From: a virus
Virus record (IMG/VR): IMGVR_UViG_3300032282_003975
Span: 1 to 31,009 of that record
Direction: 5' to 3' (one strand)
DNA length: 31,009 nt
Under the pieces are notes generated by a model, which was not told where the DNA came from, did not search any database, and worked only from the letters and a program-made list of their open reading frames with translations. Made by a program: the position numbers and the translations under genes. How positions within the stretch are numbered: the first letter of the stretch is position 1; each line of letters begins with the position of its first letter. This document shows positions 17,809 to 25,965 of this stretch, piece after piece.

Positions 17809-18900
17809 TTAAACATTGGGTTTACCAATTTTTCCATTCCAAGGCAAAGCAGGAACGTAAGTAGTTGGTTTTCCACCAGCCCCAGCTGTTTTATTAACTT
17901 CAATATAAGTTCCAGACTTAGAAACAATATGATTTGTTTCGCCAGCTTCAATAATAACTGGTCCAGTTTCAGCAGCAATACCAACGTTACCATTCTCACT
18001 ATCAATGAGAATATTACCAGTTTTACCAGTAATTAATTGTATACCGTCGCTACCTTGTGTACTTATACTAATACCATTCGGTTTAATTAAGATAACACTT
18101 TCGCCGACTTTTAATTGTATGTAAGTTAAACTTTCTATATAAATCGTATTGTCTGCTTTTAGTTGGTATTTTTTCTTAACTTTGGTGTCCATATTACCGC
18201 CATCTACCATAATTTGGTATTCACCAGCAGTAACTTTTGTCTTATAATTACCATCTACAGTAGTCACGTACCAACCAGTAGTATGTTGACCCCAATCACC
18301 TTTATGGTTCAAGCAATAAGTGCCTGTGATAGATTGAATTTTATCACCTTTAGCATCATTCATGAAAGTACCACCACCAGTACCTCCAGTTTTTTGATCT
18401 TTTGTACCTTCTATACGAGTTTTACCAGTCGCACTACCGACATCACCGCCAACGTTTTCGTTTTTAGTATTTTCTGTTTTATGATCACTGTGACCATCTA
18501 CTTGAGAACCACTACCTTCAGCCGTGTAAGATCTTTCATGACCTGAGCTCATACTCGCTTTAAATGGTTTATCTCCAGAGTTTTCAGAACCACTAAAACT
18601 ACCAGTATGATCTTGAGTTGTTGTAAAAGATTTCTTTGGTTCTTTAGGATTAGAAAATTCAATTTTCATTTTACCAGTATCATCATGAGAAACTCTCAAA
18701 AATGGTATATCTTCTGGCTTAAATTCGTAACTTTCGAAATCGAAATTAGAAAGTTTCTTTTTAGGGTCTTGTTTTTTCTTATCGCCTGGTTTTGGTGGTG
18801 GTGGGAATGCAGTTTCTATTAATTTATTATCTCTAGGATTATCGCTAGGATATTTAATAGTTCTGTCACCAATCGTATACATATCTCCTGGTGTTGGCAT
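17809..18900 (-). CDS. Beta-helical tail-spike needle (gp5 C-terminal/VgrG-like), 363 aa
   Basis: I take the ATG at 18900 because it overlaps the upstream stop as TAATG and gives MPTPGDMYTIGDRTIKYPSD; a longer frame to 18915 lacks support. Residues about 30-50 are a Pro/Lys linker (FPPPPKPGDKKKQDPKKK). From about 190 the protein has repeated short strands ending in G or DG (VTTVDGNYKTKVTAGEYQIM, then TKVKKKYQLKADNTIYIES and GNILIDSENGNVGIAAETG), the pattern of gp5C and VgrG triple-stranded beta-helices that puncture the outer membrane. In T4 this needle is the C-terminus of gp5; here it is its own gene directly after the OB-fold protein. Confidence 0.75.
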   Translation of the reverse strand: MPTPGDMYTIGDRTIKYPSDNPRDNKLIETAFPPPPKPGDKKKQDPKKKLSNFDFESYEFKPEDIPFLRVSHDDTGKMKIEFSNPKEPKKSFTTTQDHTGSFSGSENSGDKPFKASMSSGHERSYTAEGSGSQVDGHSDHKTENTKNENVGGDVGSATGKTRIEGTKDQKTGGTGGGTFMNDAKGDKIQSITGTYCLNHKGDWGQHTTGWYVTTVDGNYKTKVTAGEYQIMVDGGNMDTKVKKKYQLKADNTIYIESLTYIQLKVGESVILIKPNGISISTQGSDGIQLITGKTGNILIDSENGNVGIAAETGPVIIEAGETNHIVSKSGTYIEVNKTAGAGGKPTTYVPALPWNGKIGKPNV

Positions 18901-20735
18901 TATAACACACTCCATAATAATCTTTGTGCTGAGTAAATACTAGCTTGTTGAATACGTGCTTGTTCCAAAGAAGAAGTTGCTCCCACTAATGTTGTTGCTT
19001 TTGCTACGCTATATCCGGCTGCAGCCCCAGCAATAGTCGATAATCCCTTTATGCTATCAGAACTCAAACCAACAGCTTCTCCTATAGCTCCTGTAACTTG
19101 ACCAGCTATAGAACCACCTATAGCTCCAGTTATACCGCCAGCCAAACCACTAGATAAACCTCCCGCGATCCCGCCCGCGAGACCACCAATATCACCCAAT
19201 GCACCTCCAGCCAGTCCTCCCAAACCACCCAAAGCTCCTCCTGCGAGACCACTTAATCCTCCAGACAAACCAGAAAGTGCAGAAGGTACAGAGAAAGCAG
19301 AAGCTGTAGTGTTTGTCATAAACTTAGCCAAAGCCATTGTTCTAGAATATTCTTGAAGTGTCGTGTTTATAGATCCTACATTTAATACAGATTCTGGTAA
19401 ATAATTTTGTGTAAGGCTAATAGCACCAGAAAGACCACCAAGTAGCGCTGGTAATAAAGACATAAGGTTTGATGAAGAACCTTTACCCATTGCTGCTTCC
19501 ATACCAGTTTTTTTAATATTTTCTAAACAAACGTTTAATGTTTGTTCTAAAATTACAGCTGTTAATTTTTTATTAACAATAAAAGGTTCTAATGTTTTAC
19601 CCAAACCGCTGAAAGCAACGTCGTATATATGCTCTTCTGCAGATTGATATGTCGGTTCGGTTGATGGCGTTTTTGTGTAAACATAATCGCCGTTTGGTCC
19701 TTTCCACTGAATGAAACCAGGATAAGGATTAGAACCTAACTCATAATATTGTTGAACATATAAATCTTTAGGAACACCTACAATGGGCAATGGAACAGGA
19801 ACACCAGGACCCATTTTTACGATAGTTGGTGTTGGGGTGAAGTGTGGTAAATCTGTTTCTTTACCATTATCAGAAATATCTTTTAATAATTGAGAAACGG
19901 CTTCTTGTACAACACCTTGATTTCTTGTACTTAATGTTTGAAATCCACCATTAGATAAAGCTCTCGAAAATTCATCCAAAACAACTCGCAAACCAAGCTT
20001 ATTCGCCAAATATTTCATAGCGTCTGTTAATGCATTTTTAGTTGTTTCGTCTTGAGCGCCAGAAGAAGAATTACTTTTCATCAAAGCTGATACGATAGCC
20101 ATTGCAGAAACCAAACCTGGCAATACTTGAGAAGCCACAGCTCCTGTAGCAATTATTGCTGCGTTTAGATCTTTAACACCCTTTTCAGCTCCAGCAGTAG
20201 TTTTTTCATCAGCCTTTGGTGCATACTTATCTCTGGCAGATTTATGTCCATCAGTTCCATCGTCTTCTTTTTTTACAGGAACTTTACCATATTTTGGAGG
20301 CTCAGTTACTGGCTTTTGACCCAAGTTTATATTTGCGTGATTCTTAGGTAAACCTTTAACAGAACCTGGACTGTCACCATTTTTAACATTAGCTTTGGCT
20401 TTATCTTTACCAGTGGTGCTATCTCTTTGTTGTATATTTGAATTTTCAGGAGGTGCAGATCTGGCAAATGGTCCCAATATAATTGGGTGCTTTTCTTCTG
20501 GATCAGTATCAGCATATGTTATAAGAACTCTAGAACCAACTCTCAAACCATTTGGGGCTATACCCACTCTACCTGTCGCAGCAGAAGTAACAGGTTGTAA
20601 TGGAACCGCCCAAGGTAGGTCTTCGTCTTTAATTAACTTTTCGTCATCCTGAAAACCGTATTTTCTAATTTGAACGTAACCAGCTCTGTCTTCTCCGCCA
20701 AGTTTTCTTACTTCGGCAATATATGTTTTAACCAT
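18900..20735 (-). CDS. gp5: gp5-like OB-fold baseplate spike/hub protein with glycine-rich C-terminus
   Basis: I choose ATG 20735 (MVKTYIAEVRKLGGEDRAGY) because a perfect AGGAGG lies 8 nt upstream; a GTG at 20744 is less likely. Residues 1-95 have the gp5/VgrG OB-fold pattern: RAGYVQIRKYG, LPWAVPLQPVTSAA, GLRVGSRVLITYADTDPEEK, HPIILGPF. T4 gp5 then has a lysozyme domain, which I do not see here. Instead there is a charged linker, an Ala-rich helix (about 190-220), a Pro-rich stretch (297-325) and a 70-residue Gly/Ala/Leu zipper (485-554). The gene overlaps the hub gene by 8 nt and the needle gene by 1 nt, so the three are probably made in step. Confidence 0.8.
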   Translation of the reverse strand: MVKTYIAEVRKLGGEDRAGYVQIRKYGFQDDEKLIKDEDLPWAVPLQPVTSAATGRVGIAPNGLRVGSRVLITYADTDPEEKHPIILGPFARSAPPENSNIQQRDSTTGKDKAKANVKNGDSPGSVKGLPKNHANINLGQKPVTEPPKYGKVPVKKEDDGTDGHKSARDKYAPKADEKTTAGAEKGVKDLNAAIIATGAVASQVLPGLVSAMAIVSALMKSNSSSGAQDETTKNALTDAMKYLANKLGLRVVLDEFSRALSNGGFQTLSTRNQGVVQEAVSQLLKDISDNGKETDLPHFTPTPTIVKMGPGVPVPLPIVGVPKDLYVQQYYELGSNPYPGFIQWKGPNGDYVYTKTPSTEPTYQSAEEHIYDVAFSGLGKTLEPFIVNKKLTAVILEQTLNVCLENIKKTGMEAAMGKGSSSNLMSLLPALLGGLSGAISLTQNYLPESVLNVGSINTTLQEYSRTMALAKFMTNTTASAFSVPSALSGLSGGLSGLAGGALGGLGGLAGGALGDIGGLAGGIAGGLSSGLAGGITGAIGGSIAGQVTGAIGEAVGLSSDSIKGLSTIAGAAAGYSVAKATTLVGATSSLEQARIQQASIYSAQRLLWSVL

Positions 20736-21969
20736 TACCACCACCTCCTGATTTATAAGAACCTTTAACGACTCTTAATATCATAGTGTATCTTGGAGTT
20801 TGTCCAACAGGTTTAATTTTGTGTCTAATAGAAACCACTAGTGCTTTTCCGTTAAATTGAGTTTCGCCAGAAGAATTACCAGCATCAGCTTTTTTGGGTA
20901 AATCTAATTCTATAATACTTCCTATCTTTATTTTAGGATTACCAGGGACTTCTAAATCAGCATAATTTTGAACCAGATGTGAAAGGTAATTCAACTTTTT
21001 TGCTCTAGAATCACCAGTATCAACTTGTTGTTTTTCATTGAAAGATTGATACATTGTTCTTGCCGGAACACCGTTAATATCTTTTGGTGGCGAATCATAT
21101 ATCGGGCTGTCTGCTAATTTAGGTTTAGAATCATTAGTTTTCGGTCTATTTACTGTTCCTGTCGCCATATTATAAGTTACTTCTTGCGGTTTAGATAAAG
21201 ATCTAGAACCACTATTAAATCCATCGCCAACCTTTACCCAAGTTATACTATTTTGTTTACCAGATTGATCACCGCTACCTTCTGTAGACAAAGTTGTTGA
21301 TTGTTGTAGTTTAACAACTGGACTAGATCCAAACATATTGTCTGGAGAATCAAAAACGTATTTTGTACTACTACCTTCTCTAGTTTTAAACAAAAAGAAA
21401 ATACCAGATTCACTTTTTGTGCCAACATACAAGTTGCTCAATTTTCTCAAAGCATCTAAAGGATGCTCTTCATTAAAAACAACTCTTTCTTGTTTAGTGC
21501 TTTCTTTAACATCAACGTTGTCTTTAGATTTCAAATAATTTTGAACTATGTCTTTAGCAATATTACTAGAATTTTCATTATAGCTTTTTGCCACTTTATT
21601 ACCTTGAGCGTTCAAATATTCTGGCGAAACAAATCTAAATTCGTACTGTTTACTGTGCATAGAACCTTTAGCTTCTATAGAAGAATCACTCACATTTTTA
21701 TTTTGAAACATTTTAAATTTAAAACCAACAGTTTCCCCAGAAACACCTGGTGTAGTAAATTCAATTTCTACATCTTCTTTACCATTAATGTTCGCTTTAC
21801 CAACTGCATCAGTAGCGTCTAAAATTCTAACTTCACCATAAGGTCCTAAAGGATTTAAAATAGTTTCGTAAACATTAAAACCTATGAGGGTTGCTTGTTT
21901 AGCATCCTTCAAATCTAAACTACCGATTTTGAATTTTTTGATATCAATATCACCAACAGAACCAGCCAT
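20728..21969 (-). CDS. Baseplate hub protein, gp27-like (phage D/VgrG N-terminal type), 413 aa
   Basis: The N-terminal half has the hub pattern: FNVYETILNPLGPYGEVRIL, VEIEFTTPG, KQYEFRFVSPEYLNAQGNKV and a FNEEHPLDALRKLSNLYVG segment, as in gp27/gpD/VgrG hub proteins (T4 gp27 is 391 aa). The C-terminal half contains a DLEVPGNPKIKIGSIIEL segment typical of the second hub barrel. It lies directly upstream of the OB-fold spike gene, as hub and spike genes do in other contractile systems. AAGG precedes the ATG. I am confident of the hub class, less of exact gp27 equivalence. Confidence 0.65.
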   Translation of the reverse strand: MAGSVGDIDIKKFKIGSLDLKDAKQATLIGFNVYETILNPLGPYGEVRILDATDAVGKANINGKEDVEIEFTTPGVSGETVGFKFKMFQNKNVSDSSIEAKGSMHSKQYEFRFVSPEYLNAQGNKVAKSYNENSSNIAKDIVQNYLKSKDNVDVKESTKQERVVFNEEHPLDALRKLSNLYVGTKSESGIFFLFKTREGSSTKYVFDSPDNMFGSSPVVKLQQSTTLSTEGSGDQSGKQNSITWVKVGDGFNSGSRSLSKPQEVTYNMATGTVNRPKTNDSKPKLADSPIYDSPPKDINGVPARTMYQSFNEKQQVDTGDSRAKKLNYLSHLVQNYADLEVPGNPKIKIGSIIELDLPKKADAGNSSGETQFNGKALVVSIRHKIKPVGQTPRYTMILRVVKGSYKSGGGGNG

Positions 21970-21970
21970 A

Positions 21971-22849
21971 TTATACCTTCATAAGATCTGTTAAATTATT
22001 ACTGATCGTATCAGTCAAACGTCTATCAATAATTCTCACAGATTTGTTATATTCGTTAATTTCTTTTTCGCTATCAGCGTATGTTACAGGAGCCCAATAC
22101 ATTTCTTCACTTTCAATTATATTAGAAACTGTCAATGATGAAGAAGTGAAATGCGTATTAACTTTACTCTCTTCACCATAAATATAACTGTTGCTGTCTA
22201 TAATGACTGTGCTATTTGACAAATAAATGCCTGATACATGTTGTATTTTTAAATCACTATTTGAAGTGTACAAAACTTGTCCCTTTCCGATGTTATTGTC
22301 ATCGAAATAAATTGTACAAATTTCGTCCCTAATAAAATTACTATTTGCTACAGTGTAGGAGATAATCTTATTAGTTGTGATTGTATGATTTGTTTGTTTT
22401 CTTGTGTATTCTAAAATGTTCTGATTGGTACCATAAACTGGTTGCCAATAATTTTTCAAATTGGCAGGTAAAGAATCATAAGCATTGATGTTTATATTTC
22501 TCGAATTATACCAATCATTTCTATAAAACTTCACTTTTTGGTATGCATTCCTAACGGAACCGTATTTCTTATTCAATACTTCGTTAAATTGATTTTCGCT
22601 CAAATACCATTCATAATAAGGATCAACGATTTTATTAGAAATATATATGATCCAGCTCTTATAAGAGTCTCCGAAATACCTATCGCTAAACTGATCTGGT
22701 CTTTCGTCTTGAGAAATTTCATATGGATAGAAAATATATGGATTACTAGAAACCGTTTCGATCATAGTTGTTCTTTTTGTTATATCAACTATGTTATTAT
22801 TCGCATATTGAATTATCGGAAATCTAACGAAATAGCCGTGTTCGCTCAT
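21971..22849 (-). CDS. gp53: Baseplate wedge protein gp53 with insertion, 292 aa
   Basis: The gp53 signature is GYFVRFPIIQYANNNIVDIT-KR (5-26), then YEISQDERPDQFSDRYFGDS, YKSWIIYISNKIVDPYYEWY and LNKKYGSVRNAYQKVKFY. T4 gp53 is 196 aa; the extra length is an internal segment (about 172-240) that carries the G-x-V-x-x-SNSDL/V-x-G beta module seen in gp7-like, gp8 and the 827-aa protein. The C-terminus returns to family form (EINEYNKSVRIIDRRLTDTI). gp53 links wedge subunits of the baseplate. It lies 9 nt after gp48 with an AAGG ribosome site. Confidence 0.88.
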   Translation of the reverse strand: MSEHGYFVRFPIIQYANNNIVDITKRTTMIETVSSNPYIFYPYEISQDERPDQFSDRYFGDSYKSWIIYISNKIVDPYYEWYLSENQFNEVLNKKYGSVRNAYQKVKFYRNDWYNSRNININAYDSLPANLKNYWQPVYGTNQNILEYTRKQTNHTITTNKIISYTVANSNFIRDEICTIYFDDNNIGKGQVLYTSNSDLKIQHVSGIYLSNSTVIIDSNSYIYGEESKVNTHFTSSSLTVSNIIESEEMYWAPVTYADSEKEINEYNKSVRIIDRRLTDTISNNLTDLMKV

Positions 22850-22858
22850 GTTTGAACC

Positions 22859-23620
22859 TTACCCGTCATAATTGTTTTTAGTCCAAAGCTCAATTTCTTT
22901 GAGTTGGATACTTAAATTGACATTTGTTGGTGCACCATTTCTGAAAAAAGAAGGTCCACCAGCTCCTGTATAATCAGCTTGTACAGAAATTATAGCACAA
23001 GGTTTAAACTTGAATGTAAAATATTCGCTAGGATGTATTTGTGGGAATACTATTGTAGGATAATCATATATTGGACCATATTGTTTAGGTAAAGCATAAT
23101 ATTTAAAAAGATTTACCACTTCCCTTAACGTTCTAGATTCAGCTTCATTATTTGGTGTTAATGTCCAAGTTAATGTGTGCTCTTTAAATGAAGGAGATTT
23201 AAACTGCATAAACAAAAATGGGTTCATCGCATATCCAGTCAACGGTCCTAAAGCATCAGCTGCCAATCCCATGCTTTGTGCAACTCCGCCAAGTCCAGCA
23301 CCATTCATACCTTGAGCAGCTAACTGTGTACCCGAAGTTTGGTCCCAAACAACGGTTTGAACATCATTTATCTTCTTAGGTACAGGTAAATATATACTAC
23401 CAGAAGGAGTGTATGATGTTTGTAATCTTGTACCAGCAACCCTATTGATCAAGCTTGCGATTCCACCTACAGCAGCTCCGAAAGTAGTTTGTGATCTATA
23501 GTCCATGAAGTAAAAAGACATAGAAAAATTTCTAGAACCAACCATCAAATCGTTAGGAAAAGAATAATTGTTCTTTGGTCTAGATGGTGGTAAAGGTACA
23601 TTTGAATCTGGTATTGGCAT
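22859..23620 (-). CDS. gp48: Baseplate tail tube cap gp48
   Basis: The C-terminal half has the gp48 pattern: GYAMNPFLFMQFKSPSFKEH-TLTWTLTPNNEAES, then YFTFKFKPCAIISVQADYTG and FFRNGAPTNVNLSIQLKEIE. The length (253 aa) is shorter than T4 gp48 (364 aa) but normal for marine T4-like phages as I remember them. gp48 tops the baseplate hub and starts the tail tube together with gp54. It is the first gene of the minus-strand structural block; the start has AAGG 6 nt upstream and a GATAAATA motif 36 nt upstream. Confidence 0.85.
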   Translation of the reverse strand: MPIPDSNVPLPPSRPKNNYSFPNDLMVGSRNFSMSFYFMDYRSQTTFGAAVGGIASLINRVAGTRLQTSYTPSGSIYLPVPKKINDVQTVVWDQTSGTQLAAQGMNGAGLGGVAQSMGLAADALGPLTGYAMNPFLFMQFKSPSFKEHTLTWTLTPNNEAESRTLREVVNLFKYYALPKQYGPIYDYPTIVFPQIHPSEYFTFKFKPCAIISVQADYTGAGGPSFFRNGAPTNVNLSIQLKEIELWTKNNYDG

Positions 23621-23655
23621 CTAAAACCTTTATTTGAATACTAAATATCTTTATA

Positions 23656-23663
23656 TATTTATC
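23656..23663 (-). promoter_or_regulatory. Late promoter candidate GATAAATA for the minus structural block
   Basis: The minus strand reads GATAAATA, matching NATAAATA, in the 55-bp divergent gap between gp48 and gp4. It would start the long minus-strand baseplate transcript. On the plus strand the same gap has ACTAAATA (23640-23647; 6 of 8 to TATAAATA), a weaker candidate for the gp4 operon. Confidence 0.5.
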
Positions 23664-23675
23664 TTAAGAAATGAC

Positions 23676-24119
23676 ATGGCAAAATACCAAGGATATTTTA
23701 AACCAAAAAATCCCAAAAAATATAAAGGGGATCCTACTAATATTATTTATCGTTCTGGATGGGAATTAAAACTCATGTTTTATCTCGACGAACATAAAGA
23801 TGTCGTTAGCTGGGCTTCTGAAGAAATCGCTATACCCTATAGATCACCGATAGATGGTAGGGTGCATAGATATTTTCCTGATTTTATTGTTACCAAAATA
23901 AATAAAGAAGGTATAAAAGAAACATCTGTGATAGAAGTGAAACCTAAAGCTCAAACAAAACCTCCAAAGAAACAAGAAAATATAACGAAAAGATATTTGA
24001 CGGAAGTTAAAAATTGGGGTATGAATGAAGCGAAATGGAAAGCTGCGAATGAGTTTTGTAAAGACAGAGGTTGGTCATTTCACATATTTACTGAAATAGA
24101 ATTAGGTATTAAATGGTAG
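23676..24119 (+). CDS. gp4: Head completion protein gp4 (nuclease-fold)
   Basis: I choose the ATG at 23676 (MAKYQGYFKPKNPKKYKGDP) because family members begin this way; an upstream ATG at 23634 adds 14 unlikely residues. The 147-aa product matches T4 gp4 in length (150 aa). Visible features are IIYRSGWELKLMFYLDEHKD, WASEEIAIPYRSPIDG, RYFPDFIV and VIEVKPKAQ, which fit a TnsA-like nuclease fold with the acidic E, D and E-x-K residues conserved. gp4 is thought to help finish packaged heads so tails can join. Its stop overlaps the next ATG by 7 nt. It is the first gene of the plus-strand cluster. Confidence 0.93.
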   Translation: MAKYQGYFKPKNPKKYKGDPTNIIYRSGWELKLMFYLDEHKDVVSWASEEIAIPYRSPIDGRVHRYFPDFIVTKINKEGIKETSVIEVKPKAQTKPPKKQENITKRYLTEVKNWGMNEAKWKAANEFCKDRGWSFHIFTEIELGIKW

Positions 24120-24682
24120 ATTTCATTAAACTTTTAGATAGTGCTGGTCAAACCTTAACTGTCAAGGCAAAAGATTCTTCGGCTTGGTTTGCAGATTCTG
24201 TTAAAAATATAAACAAAGACGTCAAAACAGATCCAAATAAAGTATTCACCAAAAATGCTCAGCCACAAATTGGTAGAATGTATTTGTTTGTTTACGATGC
24301 TAAACACAAAGAAACTTTACCATTTTTCGACATTTACCCATTAGTGTTTCCGATAGAATTCTATCATGATGGGTTTCTTGGTATAAACCTACACTACCTT
24401 CCTCCAGGCGCGAGAGCTGCTCTCTTAAATGCTCTCATGACTATATCAAATAATGATAAATATGACGATAGCACTAAATTGAGTATATCGTATGATCTTT
24501 TAAGAGCTTCTTCTAGAAAATTTAGCGGATTTCAAAATTGTGTAAAAAGATATTTGTTTGGTCATGTTAGAAGTTCTTTTCAATATGTTCATCCATCTGA
24601 TTGGAGTAAAGCCGTAACTTTACCTTTACAGAAATGGAGCGTCAACACTAATAAAAGATATGCTGGTTCTCCACCATACTAG
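24113..24682 (+). CDS. Conserved phage protein of unknown function, 189 aa
   Basis: Features seen are a short N-terminal helix, PQIGRMYLFVYDAKHKETLP, FDIYPLVFPIEFYHDGFLGI with NLHYLPP, LSISYDLLRASSRKFSGFQN, then a C-terminal VHPSDWSKAVTLPL. I know this pattern (Y-D-A/P-K-x-K-x-x-LP, G-x-N-x-HYLPP, YL-x-x-H-V-x-S) from uncharacterised proteins of T4-like and other large phages. There is no catalytic motif I can name. It is coupled to gp4 by overlap and followed 8 nt later by a tail-tube-fold gene, so a role in head or tail completion is likely but unproven. Confidence 0.6.
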   Translation: MVDFIKLLDSAGQTLTVKAKDSSAWFADSVKNINKDVKTDPNKVFTKNAQPQIGRMYLFVYDAKHKETLPFFDIYPLVFPIEFYHDGFLGINLHYLPPGARAALLNALMTISNNDKYDDSTKLSISYDLLRASSRKFSGFQNCVKRYLFGHVRSSFQYVHPSDWSKAVTLPLQKWSVNTNKRYAGSPPY

Positions 24683-24690
24683 GATAAGAA

Positions 24691-25242
24691 ATGCCATTTA
24701 ACATAGACACATTTAAGAGCGAAATAGAACAAAACGGTTATATGAAAAATAACCATTTTCGTGTTACGCTTAGACCTCCAAGAATTTTCAATCAAACAGC
24801 TGTTGCCAATGCGATAAGTTTTAGAGCAGAATCTATAAAAGCTCCTGGTATACAATTACTCGTTGCTGACAATAATAGATATGGCGTTGGACCCACTCAA
24901 AAACAACCATTCAGCGCTCAGTATAGCGATAATAGTATGTCTATAATATGCGACAGTTATGGGCGTATATGGAATTTCTGGTATGAGTGGGCAAGAAGAA
25001 TTTTTGAATTTAATGGTGTAGAAAACGGTTTACCAAATTACGTTACTGAATATAAAGACAATTATTCAACAACAATACAAGTTACCAGCTATGACGTTTC
25101 TGGTGAACCTATTCAAGAATTTAATATGTTCGAAGCTTTCCCAACAAATATCGGAGAAGTCGGGTTTAATTGGGGTAATTCAGAACTAACAAAACTTAAT
25201 GTTGGATTTACATATTCTGGTTATACAATGATAACCAGTTAA
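24691..25242 (+). CDS. gp54: Tail-tube-fold protein, probably baseplate tube initiator gp54
   Basis: The 183-aa protein shows the tail-tube fold seen in gp19, gp48 and gp54: NHFRVTLRPP near the N-terminus, IKAPGIQL (30s-60s), ICDSYGRIWNFWYEWARRIF in the middle, and a C-terminal FPTNIGEVGFNWGNSELTKL-NVGFTYSGY, comparable with the PTNVGEL-x-x-DW segment of T4 gp19. Because gp48 and other hub genes are nearby while no sheath gene is, gp54 is the best guess; a diverged gp19 is the alternative. AGGATAAGAA lies before the ATG. Confidence 0.6.
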   Translation: MPFNIDTFKSEIEQNGYMKNNHFRVTLRPPRIFNQTAVANAISFRAESIKAPGIQLLVADNNRYGVGPTQKQPFSAQYSDNSMSIICDSYGRIWNFWYEWARRIFEFNGVENGLPNYVTEYKDNYSTTIQVTSYDVSGEPIQEFNMFEAFPTNIGEVGFNWGNSELTKLNVGFTYSGYTMITS

Positions 25243-25257
25243 AATTGGAGTTAAAAT

Positions 25258-25965
25258 ATGCCATTACCGAAGTTAGATTATCCTATGTATTCTATAAAAG
25301 TTCCTTCTATGAAAAAGGAATATTCTTTTAGACCATTTTTAGTTAAAGAAGAAAAACTTCTATTGATGGCAAAAGAAAGCGAAGTATCTGCTGAAAGTTT
25401 ATCTGCAATTAAACAAGTCGTAAACAACTGTTTGATAGATAAACTTGATGTCAATAAGATGACTGTTTTCGATTTAGAATACGTATTTTTAAAATTAAGA
25501 GCAGTTTCTGTAGAAAATAAAGTTAAAGTTTCTTATAAAGATTTTGAAGATGACAAATTGTATGATTTCGAAGTAGACCTAAATGATGTTGAAATTACTT
25601 ACCCTGAAAAGAAAGATAATATCATAAAAATAAACAAAAATTCAGGTTTGACTATGATTTATCCTTCTGCTTCTTTATATGACGATAAAGAATTTTTAAC
25701 TTTAGAAAAAGATCATATGTTCGAATTGATTATCAGATGTATTGAGAATATTTTCATCAATGACGAAATTTACAAACCAGCAGATTATTCGAAAAAAGAT
25801 ATTGAAGAATTTTTAGAGAATTTAGATGTTAAAACCTTTGAAAGCATAAACGAATTTCTATTGAATGCACCTAAAATCGAACACACCTTAACATATACGA
25901 ATTCTTTGGGCAATGAAAGAAAAATAGTTTTGAGTTCGTTAAATGATTTTTTTACCTTGCGCTGA
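25258..25965 (+). CDS. gp26: Baseplate hub protein gp26 (with frameshift extension)
   Basis: The 235-aa product begins MPLPKLDYPMYSIKVPSMKK then EYSFRPFLVKEEKLLLMAKE, the T4 gp26 signature. GGAG lies 8 nt before the ATG. Middle blocks are INKNSGLTMIYPS and EFLTLEKDHMFELIIRCIEN. The gene ends NDFFTLR with TGA at 25963-25965. A seven-T run lies at 25947-25953 in frame T TTT TTT, followed by a stem-loop, and the -1 frame stays open for 60 more codons, so a 292-aa longer form is predicted. gp26 belongs to the hub assembly pathway. Confidence 0.88.
   Translation: MPLPKLDYPMYSIKVPSMKKEYSFRPFLVKEEKLLLMAKESEVSAESLSAIKQVVNNCLIDKLDVNKMTVFDLEYVFLKLRAVSVENKVKVSYKDFEDDKLYDFEVDLNDVEITYPEKKDNIIKINKNSGLTMIYPSASLYDDKEFLTLEKDHMFELIIRCIENIFINDEIYKPADYSKKDIEEFLENLDVKTFESINEFLLNAPKIEHTLTYTNSLGNERKIVLSSLNDFFTLR

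Noticed and set aside
17581-18546. Plus-strand open frames (151 and 127 codons) across gp25 and the needle gene
   Set aside because: They lie antisense to well-supported genes, have no recognisable domains and have Ser/Phe-rich content typical of the reverse frame of late genes.
23634-23675. Longer gp4 start at 23634
   Set aside because: The extra 14 residues (MNTKYLYIFILRND) are not family-like, and the ATG at 23676 gives the usual AKYQGYFKP start.
25947-25953. Sequencing error in the seven-T run as explanation for the broken frame
   Set aside because: Possible, but the correct slip phase, spacer and perfect nested stem make a real frameshift signal more likely. Kept as the main alternative.
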